NCBI GenBank assembly: GCA_023150055.1
Contig: JAKLLP010000039.1
Location: 5,496 to 10,950 of the forward strand
Source of the DNA: Gammaproteobacteria bacterium
GTDB taxonomy: Bacteria; Pseudomonadota; Gammaproteobacteria; Steroidobacterales; GCA-2729495
Reading direction: 5' to 3'
Length of the DNA stretch: 5,455 nt
Positions 1 to 5,455 of this stretch are shown here, one piece after another; the stretch's first letter is position 1; each line of letters begins with the position of its first letter. Below the pieces are notes generated by a model that had not been told where the DNA came from, did no database searches, and worked only from the letters and a program-made list of their open reading frames with translations. The translations under genes were made by a program, and so were the position numbers.

Positions 1-798
1 GTCGAGGTTCCGGGTCCCGATGGGGCTCCCACCATGGAGACTCCGACCATCGAGAGCCCGGAGCTGTCGTCGACCATGGAGACGCCAACCATCCAGACCC
101 GGGCCGCGGGCCGCACCATGGAGACACCGACCATCGAGGCCCCCGGCATCGGCGGCACGGCGCGACTGCAGGGTCTGTCGTCTGGCGACGAGCCCCATGA
201 CCAGACCGCGGAGATCGATCTCGAGGACCTCGGCCTCGACCTGGCGGGACTCGATGAAGCAGCCCGAGACATGGCCACCGGCCTGCACGAGGCAATGCCC
301 GAAGAATCGGCTGACCTCGACTTCGACCTCAGTGAAGCCGTTGCGCCCGAGGGCGAGGATTCCACCGCGGAAATGGAAAAGGGCGAGGGGCTGAGCCACC
401 TTACCAACGCATTCAGCAAGAGCGAAGCTGCCAGCAGGAGCACAGCAACGCCCGAGGATACCGTCGAGCAGCCTAGGGCCGGAGCGCCTGGGGACGACAC
501 GGTCATGAGCGCGACCAGTGGAGACCTCCTGGCGCTGAACCTGGATCTTGCGCCCGGCGCGGGGGCTGGAGAGGACGATCAGCTGGACCTCACCAGCACC
601 AGCATGCGTCCCGTGGGGCTGCGCGGACCGGGAGATGCGACCATGACCGAGGTCGGAACCAAGCTCGATCTGGCGAGAGCGTATATCGATATGGGCGATC
701 CGGATGGTGCTCGCAGCATCCTCAACGAAGTTGTCGAGGAAGGTGACCTCGATCAGCAGCAGGAAGCGCGCCAGCTTCTCGACGATCTGGATGGTTGA
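1..798 (+). CDS. fimV: FimV-family polar hub / motility protein, C-terminal fragment (5' end outside window)
   Basis: The frame is open from base 1, so this is the last 265 codons of a longer gene; the ATG at 34 is internal. Three parts are visible. First come tandem 14-residue units beginning TMETPTI. Then follows a long Asp/Glu-rich, low-complexity stretch with short motifs such as IDLEDLGLDL (from about base 214). Last, from about base 640 to the stop, is a compact helical TPR-like domain with TEVGTKLDLARAYIDMGD, DGARSIL and a terminal EARQLLDDLDG. That ending is characteristic of the FimV C-terminal domain. In Pseudomonas, FimV is a large inner-membrane peptidoglycan-binding protein (LysM) that localises to the pole and supports type IV pilus assembly and twitching; its cytoplasmic C-terminal domain binds partner proteins. 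The LysM and transmembrane parts would lie upstream. A position just before truA is typical for fimV. Identity is firm; function in this organism is inferred from the family. Confidence 0.93.
   Translation, partial: VEVPGPDGAPTMETPTIESPELSSTMETPTIQTRAAGRTMETPTIEAPGIGGTARLQGLSSGDEPHDQTAEIDLEDLGLDLAGLDEAARDMATGLHEAMPEESADLDFDLSEAVAPEGEDSTAEMEKGEGLSHLTNAFSKSEAASRSTATPEDTVEQPRAGAPGDDTVMSATSGDLLALNLDLAPGAGAGEDDQLDLTSTSMRPVGLRGPGDATMTEVGTKLDLARAYIDMGDPDGARSILNEVVEEGDLDQQQEARQLLDDLDG
31..156 (+). repeat. Three tandem 42-bp (14-codon) repeats inside fimV
   Basis: Units span 31-72, 73-114 and 115-156. Each begins with the same seven residues, TMETPTI, and ends with seven residues that differ: ESPELSS, QTRAAGR and EAPGIGG. 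Within the constant half the DNA differs only at synonymous third positions (ACT/ACG/ACA for Thr, CCG/CCA for Pro). Bases 1-30 encode VEVPGPDGAP, which looks like the tail of a preceding unit (E-x-P-G as in unit 3), so the array probably continues upstream. The repeats keep the reading frame and lie in the presumed disordered part of the protein. Confidence 0.9.
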
Positions 799-859
799 TC
801 CCTGAGACGATGTTGTTGAGGCGGGGCAGGCAGGCGCGGCCCCGGCTGCCGCAAAGCAC

Positions 860-1645
860 ATGCCACGCCTGGCGATAGGGATCGAATACGCGGGTACCGC
901 TTTCTGCGGCTGGCAGAGCCAGGTTCACGCCTGCTCGGTTCAGGAGGCGGTTCAGGAAGCGGTTGCCGTCGTCGCGGACGAGCCCGTATCCATCGTCGCG
1001 GCAGGGCGAACCGACGCAGGCGTGCATTCCCTCGGGCAGGTCGGCCACTTCGATACGAAAGCGCAGCGCGACGAGCGCGCATGGCTGCTCGGCATCAACA
1101 GCAACCTGCCACCCGACATCAGCATTGCGTGGGTAAAGCCTGTTACGGATGGGTTTCACGCCCGCTACTCTGCCATCGAAAGAACTTATCACTACCTGAT
1201 CTTCTGTCGGCGGGTGCGGGCGCCGCTGTTTCACAGCCGGGCCTGGTGGCTGCGTGAGGCGCTGGACGTCGGTGCCATGCAGGATGCGGCCGGCGTATTG
1301 CTGGGGGAGCACGATTTCAGCGCGTTTCGCGCGGCGCAGTGCCAGGCGAAATCACCACGGCGTGAGCTGCGAGCGCTGTCGCTGCGTCGTGTCGGCGCCT
1401 TCATCGTCATCGAGTGCCGGGCCAACGCATTCCTCCATCACATGGTGCGGAATATCGTCGGATCACTGGTAAAGATAGGGCGCGGGGAGGCCGATGCCGA
1501 GTGGCTGCGCCATGTTCTGGCGAGCCGGGATCGGCGTGCAGGCGGGGTCACCGCAGAAGCGGGTGGGCTGTACCTCACTCGTGTCAGCTACCCTGCCGAG
1601 CACGGTATACCGGATCCTGCGGCCGTTATTCCCGATGATCTGTAG
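860..1645 (+). CDS. truA: tRNA pseudouridine(38-40) synthase TruA
   Basis: Isomerises uridines 38, 39 and 40 of the anticodon arm to pseudouridine in many tRNAs, in the cytoplasm and usually as a homodimer. The 261-residue product is close to E. coli TruA (270). The family signature GRTDAGVH is at residues 49-56, with Asp52 matching catalytic Asp60 of E. coli; Tyr110 fits the active-site Tyr118 at the same offset. Other conserved blocks are GIEYAGTAFCGWQSQ (7-21), FHARYSA (99-105), HDFSAFRA (151-158), NAFLHHMVRNIVGSL (189-203) and GGLYL near residue 235. The ATG at 860 is the only usable start, since no ATG, GTG or TTG lies in frame between it and the upstream stop at 803-805. It has no clear Shine-Dalgarno sequence. 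It lies 61 bp after fimV, as in many Gammaproteobacteria. No key residue is missing. Confidence 0.97.
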   Translation: MPRLAIGIEYAGTAFCGWQSQVHACSVQEAVQEAVAVVADEPVSIVAAGRTDAGVHSLGQVGHFDTKAQRDERAWLLGINSNLPPDISIAWVKPVTDGFHARYSAIERTYHYLIFCRRVRAPLFHSRAWWLREALDVGAMQDAAGVLLGEHDFSAFRAAQCQAKSPRRELRALSLRRVGAFIVIECRANAFLHHMVRNIVGSLVKIGRGEADAEWLRHVLASRDRRAGGVTAEAGGLYLTRVSYPAEHGIPDPAAVIPDDL

Positions 1646-1672
1646 GCTGCTCTTGATTATTATGGCTGTCTA

Positions 1673-2536
1673 ATGACCTGGTTCGAAAAACTGATGCCGT
1701 CCCGGATCAAGACGGAGCGCAAAACACGCTCCGTTCCGGAAGGCATCTGGATCAAATGTCCGGAATGTGGTGCGCAGCTCTACCGCGCGGAGCTGGAGCG
1801 CAACCTCTACGTCTGCCCGAAGTGCGATCATCACATGCGATTGTCCGCGCGCAGCCGGCTGGAGGTATTCCTCGATCCGGATTCCGGCAGAGAAATCGCC
1901 GAACGCCTTGCGCCGCAGGACCCGCTGCGATTCCGGGACAGCAAACGTTATCGGGACCGTATCGCGCAGGCCCAGAAAGAGACCGGAGAGAACGATGCGC
2001 TGGTTGCCATGACTGGGCTCCTCAAGGGCCAGCCAGTGGTCGCCTGCGCATTTGAGTTCCGCTTCATGGGCGGGTCCATGGGGTCGGTTGTCGGCGAGAA
2101 GTTTGCCAGGGCAGCGACCTACAGCCGTGACAACAAGATGCCCTTGATAAATTTCGCAGCGAGCGGTGGCGCGCGAATGCAGGAAGCGTTGTTCTCACTG
2201 ATGCAGATGGCTAAAACCAGTGCGGCACTCGCTTCGCTGGCCGACGCCAGGATTCCGTTCATTTCCGTGTTGACCGACCCGACCACCGGCGGGGTATCGG
2301 CGAGCCTCGGGATGCTTGGTGATATCAATATCGCAGAGCCAAAAGCCCTGATCGGTTTCGCCGGGCCGAGGGTCATACAACAGACGGTGCGCGAGACGCT
2401 GCCCGAGGGCTTCCAGCGCAGCGAGTTCCTGCTCGACCATGGCGCGATAGATATGATCATCGATCGGCGCGCGCTACGCGATGAGATTGGGGCGCTCCTG
2501 GCCAAGCTGGCCAAGCGGCCGCCTCCCGAAGTCTGA
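1673..2536 (+). CDS. accD: Acetyl-CoA carboxylase carboxyltransferase subunit beta
   Basis: The beta subunit pairs with AccA (not in this window) in an alpha2beta2 carboxyltransferase, which moves the carboxyl group from biotin on AccB to acetyl-CoA and makes malonyl-CoA, the committed step of fatty acid synthesis. The N-terminal four-cysteine zinc ribbon is complete: CPEC at residues 29-32 and CPKC at 48-51. The crotonase-fold carboxyltransferase part follows, with [14 protein letters not shown] (131-144), ASGGARMQE (163-171), [11 protein letters not shown] (201-211), GFAGPRVI (228-235) and GFQRSEFL (246-253). At 287 residues it is a little shorter than E. coli AccD (304) because it lacks that protein's Pro-rich tail. 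The start MTWFEKL matches the family N-terminus. No Shine-Dalgarno sequence is visible, and the ATG overlaps the stop of a three-codon micro-ORF (TAATG at 1671-1675). It is 27 bp after truA and 5 bp before folC. Confidence 0.98.
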   Translation: MTWFEKLMPSRIKTERKTRSVPEGIWIKCPECGAQLYRAELERNLYVCPKCDHHMRLSARSRLEVFLDPDSGREIAERLAPQDPLRFRDSKRYRDRIAQAQKETGENDALVAMTGLLKGQPVVACAFEFRFMGGSMGSVVGEKFARAATYSRDNKMPLINFAASGGARMQEALFSLMQMAKTSAALASLADARIPFISVLTDPTTGGVSASLGMLGDINIAEPKALIGFAGPRVIQQTVRETLPEGFQRSEFLLDHGAIDMIIDRRALRDEIGALLAKLAKRPPPEV

Positions 2537-2541
2537 TCCGT

Positions 2542-3807
2542 ATGACAGCACGGTCCCTGGAGGAGTGGCTCCGCTGGCAGGAGACGCTACATCCTCAGCC
2601 CGTCGAGCTGAAGCTCGACAGAGTCCGGGCTGTGGCGGTGCGATTGAGTTGTCCGCACCCGGATGGAGCCGTGTTCACCGTTGCCGGGACGAACGGTAAG
2701 GGATCCACGGTTGCGCTGGTCGAAAGATTTCTGCTCGGCGGTAGATATCGCGTTGGGGCCTACACCTCTCCGCACCTGGTCAGGTACAACGAGCGCATCC
2801 GGGTCGATGGCCGGCCCGTGGATGACGACGAGCTGGTGGCTGCGTTCGAGCGCGTGGACAGTGTGCGTGGAGATATCTCGCTTACTTTCTTCGAGTTCGG
2901 GACGTTGGCGGCATTCGAAGTCTTTCGGGCCCGCGGATGCGACGCGTGGGTCCTGGAAGTCGGCATGGGCGGACGACTGGATGCCGTGAATGTCGTTGAT
3001 CCGGACTTCGCTCTGATTACCACGATCGGTCTCGATCACCAGCAGTTCCTCGGCGATACGGTCGAGGAGATTGCGGCAGAAAAAGCCGGGATCCTGCGCG
3101 CGGGGCGTCCGGGATTCTATGGCGACTGGCCAGTCCCGCGGGCGATTCGCCGCGTTGCCAACGAGCGGGGCGCTGAACTTCGCTGTCTGGGTGAGCGGTT
3201 CGACTTCACGCCGTCGGGGCCGTGCTGGTCATGGCGAGGACAGCAACTGGTCCTCGATAACCTGTCATACCCATCGACGGCTTCGCTTGCGCAGTTGCGC
3301 AACACGAGTCTTGCACTCGCAGCCATCGAGCAGTTCGAGGCTTCGCTCATCGCAGATGCGGCTGTGGTCAATGGAGTCATTGCAGAGGCCACTCCACCGG
3401 GCCGCTTCCAGGTATTCCGTCGCGACCATGAATGGATTCTCGATGTGGCCCACAATCCGCAGGCGGCGACGACGCTTCGTGCCCAGCTGGATCGCCTCGA
3501 GGCCGCGACCGAGACGACGGTCGTGCTCGGTATGCTGGGGGATAAGAGCCTCGAGGAGTTTATCGCTCCCCTTCGCCAGGTGGTGTGCCGTTGGGTGGTG
3601 TGCACGGTGGATGATCAGCGCGCCTGCCCGGCGGGGGAAATAGCGGCGCGCATGCGCAATGGCGGTATAGCCGACGTCCTGGAGGCGGTCACGCCGGATC
3701 AGGGGCTGGCCCTGGCCCGCGACCGGACTGCGGCAGGTGGCCGGATAATCGTGTGCGGGTCGTTCCGCATGGTCGGGCCCGCCCTGTGGTGGCTTGGCAT
3801 ATACTGA
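2542..3807 (+). CDS. folC: Bifunctional dihydrofolate synthase / folylpolyglutamate synthase
   Basis: A cytoplasmic ATP-dependent Mur-family ligase. It adds glutamate to dihydropteroate to make dihydrofolate and then extends the gamma-glutamyl tail of reduced folates. Its 421 residues match the E. coli enzyme (422). Visible motifs are the P-loop GTNGKGS (49-55), TSPHLVRYNERI (75-86), EVGMGGRLDAVN (139-150), GLDH (163-166), the EKAGI block whose Lys181 fits the carbamylated lysine of the family, GRFQ (287-290) and LDVAHNP (300-306), which belongs to the C-terminal glutamate-ligase domain. The start is supported by the family-like N-terminus (SLEEWLRWQETLHPQPVELK). Only 5 bp separate it from the accD stop and no Shine-Dalgarno sequence is evident, so translation is probably coupled to accD. 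The accD-folC pair is conserved in Gammaproteobacteria. Whether both activities are present cannot be decided by eye. Confidence 0.96.
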   Translation: MTARSLEEWLRWQETLHPQPVELKLDRVRAVAVRLSCPHPDGAVFTVAGTNGKGSTVALVERFLLGGRYRVGAYTSPHLVRYNERIRVDGRPVDDDELVAAFERVDSVRGDISLTFFEFGTLAAFEVFRARGCDAWVLEVGMGGRLDAVNVVDPDFALITTIGLDHQQFLGDTVEEIAAEKAGILRAGRPGFYGDWPVPRAIRRVANERGAELRCLGERFDFTPSGPCWSWRGQQLVLDNLSYPSTASLAQLRNTSLALAAIEQFEASLIADAAVVNGVIAEATPPGRFQVFRRDHEWILDVAHNPQAATTLRAQLDRLEAATETTVVLGMLGDKSLEEFIAPLRQVVCRWVVCTVDDQRACPAGEIAARMRNGGIADVLEAVTPDQGLALARDRTAAGGRIIVCGSFRMVGPALWWLGIY

Positions 3808-3835
3808 CGCGCCACGCAGCGGGGCACGAGTGATC

Positions 3836-4504
3836 ATGGAGCGCAGGTTGCAGGAGCGAATGGTCGGCGCCGGCGTGCTCGTTTTCGCACTCGTGATTTT
3901 CGGCCCAATGATTCTCGATGGCGGACCCGAGGACCTGGCTGAGCGTCGCGAAGTGCCAGGGCAGCGAAGTGACGAGCTGCGCACGCACACCTTCCGCATC
4001 GAGCCTGGAACGGCGACGAAGCTGCCCGCTGCGGGGGAAGGGGATCCCGAGCGCCCAACACCGGCCCCTGCCGTAAGCCCGCCGCCACCCCAGGCGGTTG
4101 CACAGACCGAGGCGGTTGCTGCAAAGCAGGCTGGGCTTGAAACGGCGCCGAGTGTGCCAGCGCCGGCCGTTAGGGCCTCACCGCGGCCTGATCCGAGCGC
4201 AGCGCCGCCGTCCCTGGCCGACAAGGGCGGGTCAAAGCGGGCTGCCGCCGAGGCGGCACCGCCCCCGGCAGCCGGCCAGGGCTGGGCCGTGCAGATCGGC
4301 ACCTTTGCCGAGAAGGCCAATGCCGATCGGGTCACGGCGCAGCTGCGCAAAGCAGGATTCGAGACGTACGTCAGCCCCACGAGCAGCGGCACGCGCACGC
4401 TCTACCGAGTGCGGGTCGGGCCGGTCGACTCGCGTAACGAAGTCGGCGATCTGGCCCGGCGCCTCAGCGCGGCGGGACACCAGGGACAGGTGGTCTCGGA
4501 ATAA
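3836..4504 (+). CDS. dedD: DedD-like SPOR-domain cell division protein
   Basis: Predicted single-pass inner-membrane protein of 222 residues (E. coli DedD is 220). A short cytoplasmic N-terminus (MERRLQER) is followed by one membrane segment at about residues 10-27, ending in the family-like IFGPMILDG. A long Pro/Ala-rich periplasmic linker runs over about 30-146, and a C-terminal SPOR domain over about 147-221 (WAVQIGTFAEKANADRV, then TLYRVRVGPV). SPOR domains bind denuded glycan strands at the septum, and DedD supports constriction in E. coli. Position between folC and cvpA is the classic dedD locus. The ATG at 3836 is chosen because homologues begin just before the qRxvGa motif. In-frame GTG at 3830 and TTG at 3794 (overlapping folC) are alternatives; the TTG would add 14 residues that do not look family-like. 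A GGGG run at 3821-3824 is a possible weak ribosome binding site. Confidence 0.9.
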   Translation: MERRLQERMVGAGVLVFALVIFGPMILDGGPEDLAERREVPGQRSDELRTHTFRIEPGTATKLPAAGEGDPERPTPAPAVSPPPPQAVAQTEAVAAKQAGLETAPSVPAPAVRASPRPDPSAAPPSLADKGGSKRAAAEAAPPPAAGQGWAVQIGTFAEKANADRVTAQLRKAGFETYVSPTSSGTRTLYRVRVGPVDSRNEVGDLARRLSAAGHQGQVVSE

Positions 4505-4509
4505 CCCAC

Positions 4510-4514
4510 AGGGG
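4510..4514 (+). promoter_or_regulatory. Probable ribosome binding site of cvpA
   Basis: AGGGG lies in the 22-bp gap after dedD. It is 9 bases before the GTG at 4524 and 12 bases before the ATG at 4527. The spacing slightly favours GTG while codon preference favours ATG, so it does not settle the start. Confidence 0.45.
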
Positions 4515-4526
4515 TGACTGGGCGTG

Positions 4527-5057
4527 ATGGGAGTGTCGTTAATCGACTATGCGCTGGCCGGTCTCCTCGTGCTTTCCGCGGTCATAGGTGTCGTGCGGGG
4601 GTTTTTCCGTGAAGCCATGTCACTGCTGGTGTGGGCAGGGGCGATCTGGGCTGCTGCCGACTACGGATATTGGCTTACACCCTTATTCGATGACATTCTT
4701 GTGAGCGACCAGTCCCGCCTCTGGGCTGCCCGGCTGGGTCTTCTGGTCGGCTGCCTGGTAGTCGGTCACCTGTGCGCATGGTTCATGGGTATGCTCCTTC
4801 ACAGTACCCGGCTAGCAGGTGCGGATCGCGCACTCGGCATGGTTTTCGGCCTTCTCCGTGGAGTGCTCTTGACCGGGTTGGTCATCATTGGGCTGCGTGT
4901 GGCAGGACTTGACGACGAACCTTGGTGGCAGCAATCGAAGCTGATACCGTATGCCGCTCCCGTGGCGGATGCTCTGCAAGAGGCTGCTGAGTGGGGTTTC
5001 GGGCGCGGAGGTAGTCCAGCGCTGACCGCGTTGCCCGACACGAGGTCCGGGCCCTGA
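4527..5057 (+). CDS. cvpA: CvpA family inner-membrane protein
   Basis: A 176-residue hydrophobic protein with about four membrane segments, near residues 5-22, 29-46, 66-90 and 104-125, followed by a soluble tail (E. coli CvpA has 162 residues). Family landmarks are the N-terminal IDYA (6-9), RGFFREAMSLLVWAG (24-38), DRALGMVFGLLRGVL (100-114) and the post-membrane WWQQSKLIPY block (133-142), which aligns with the SKSQLIP region of E. coli CvpA. In E. coli the gene is needed for colicin V production and lies directly before purF, as here. Its molecular role is not well defined, and envelope functions have been proposed. Two adjacent in-frame starts exist, GTG 4524 and ATG 4527; they differ by one residue. 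The 20-bp gap to purF suggests cotranscription. Family identity is strong, function only by homology. Confidence 0.94.
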   Translation: MGVSLIDYALAGLLVLSAVIGVVRGFFREAMSLLVWAGAIWAAADYGYWLTPLFDDILVSDQSRLWAARLGLLVGCLVVGHLCAWFMGMLLHSTRLAGADRALGMVFGLLRGVLLTGLVIIGLRVAGLDDEPWWQQSKLIPYAAPVADALQEAAEWGFGRGGSPALTALPDTRSGP

Positions 5058-5062
5058 GTTCC

Positions 5063-5067
5063 AGGAG
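5063..5067 (+). promoter_or_regulatory. Ribosome binding site of purF
   Basis: AGGAG is 10 bases before the GTG at 5078. It is the best Shine-Dalgarno match in front of any gene in the window and supports that GTG as the true start. Confidence 0.7.
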
Positions 5068-5077
5068 CTGAATTACC

Positions 5078-5455
5078 GTGTGTGGCATCGTCGGCATCGT
5101 CGCCCAGCGCCCCGTCAATCAGGCAATCTATGATGCCCTGACGGTGCTTCAGCACCGTGGGCAGGATGCGGCGGGCATCAACACGGAGGACGGTGGCACG
5201 CTCTACAGCCGCAAGGCTCTCGGCCTGGTTCGCGATGTCTTTCAGGAGCGTCATATGCTGCGCCTGAAGGGTAATATCGGCATCGGCCACACGCGTTACC
5301 CAACCGCCGGTTGCTCGAGTTCGTTCGAGGCACAGCCTTTCTACGTCAATTCTCCGTATGGAATCTGCCTGGCGCACAACGGCAACCTGACTAATGCAAG
5401 CGAACTAAAGGAATTGTTGGTCAACCATGACCGACGACACCTGAACACTGGTTCC
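5078..5455 (+). CDS. purF: Amidophosphoribosyltransferase, N-terminal fragment (3' end outside window)
   Basis: First enzyme of de novo purine synthesis: it uses glutamine-derived ammonia to convert PRPP to 5-phosphoribosylamine. The 126 codons present cover most of the class II (Ntn) glutaminase domain; the full protein is usually about 500 residues, so the PRPP-binding domain lies beyond the window. The start is a GTG, set by biochemistry: the product reads MCGIVGIV, and Cys2 becomes the N-terminal catalytic nucleophile once the initiator Met is removed. Further conserved blocks are [14 protein letters not shown] (21-34), [11 protein letters not shown] (68-78), [13 protein letters not shown] (84-96) and HNGNLTN (100-106), all very close to E. 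coli PurF. It follows cvpA by 20 bp with a good ribosome binding site. In E. coli the cvpA-purF operon is repressed by PurR; I saw no PurR-type operator in the short gap before purF or before cvpA. Confidence 0.97.
   Translation, partial: MCGIVGIVAQRPVNQAIYDALTVLQHRGQDAAGINTEDGGTLYSRKALGLVRDVFQERHMLRLKGNIGIGHTRYPTAGCSSSFEAQPFYVNSPYGICLAHNGNLTNASELKELLVNHDRRHLNTGS

Noticed and set aside
938..961. Tandem 12-bp near-repeat in truA (GTTCAGGAGGCG / GTTCAGGAAGCG) encoding VQEAVQEA.
   Set aside because: The segment has the same length as the matching region of E. coli TruA between the SVQE and GRTDAG motifs, so nothing was inserted; the similarity is chance convergence in a helix.
722..1312. Open frame on the - strand (196 codons) covering the fimV-truA gap.
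   Set aside because: It is a shadow of truA with no motif and no ribosome binding site; truA on the + strand is certain.
4092..4119. Ten-base direct repeat AGGCGGTTGC spaced 18 bp in dedD.
   Set aside because: It encodes two copies of AVA in the low-complexity linker, has only two copies and fits ordinary linker composition.
4243..4258. Inverted repeat TGCCGCC-GA-GGCGGCA in the dedD linker, possible operator or hairpin.
   Set aside because: It falls inside an Ala-rich coding stretch where GCC/GCG/GCA codons create such symmetry easily. It lies within the gene, and no regulatory context is evident.
3265..4398. Long open frame on the - strand (377 codons) across the end of folC and much of dedD.
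   Set aside because: It lies opposite two well-supported genes, has low-complexity Ala/Gly/Ser/Arg composition and no recognisable domain. Long antisense frames are common in GC-rich DNA.
4799..5377. Open frame on the - strand (192 codons) across cvpA and the start of purF.
   Set aside because: It lies opposite strongly conserved purF and cvpA codons and shows no family features.

Overview
The window is an ordinary housekeeping stretch from a high-GC bacterium. The gene order fimV - truA - accD - folC - dedD (SPOR protein) - cvpA - purF, all on the + strand, is the conserved neighbourhood of many Gammaproteobacteria. A FimV homologue at the 5' end points to a non-enteric, type IV pilus or twitching type lineage (Pseudomonas, Chromatiales and similar). 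Genus cannot be told from the sequence alone.

Layout. Bases 1-798 are the C-terminal part of fimV, whose 5' end lies outside the window. It opens with a 42-bp tandem repeat array, continues as an acidic low-complexity stretch and ends in the FimV C-terminal TPR-like domain. After a 61-bp gap comes truA (tRNA pseudouridine synthase, 860-1645), then 27 bp later accD (acetyl-CoA carboxylase beta subunit, 1673-2536). folC (2542-3807) follows only 5 bp after accD. A DedD-like SPOR protein (3836-4504), cvpA (4527-5057) and the first 126 codons of purF (5078 to the window end, GTG start) complete the set with gaps of 20-28 bp. No gap reaches 300 bases, and no RNA gene, insertion sequence, CRISPR array or convincing terminator was seen.

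How the genes relate. From truA onward the tight same-strand spacing suggests one or two transcription units. The functions are mixed: tRNA modification, the committed step of fatty acid synthesis, folate polyglutamylation, septal peptidoglycan binding, a membrane protein needed for colicin V production in E. coli, and the first step of purine synthesis. FolC and PurF are loosely linked because purine synthesis uses folate one-carbon units.

I found no new biological system. The points worth a second look are the constant/variable 42-bp repeat in fimV, the direct truA-accD junction lacking the trpF or dedA gene found there in well-known relatives, the odd accD translation start region, and several start-codon ambiguities.
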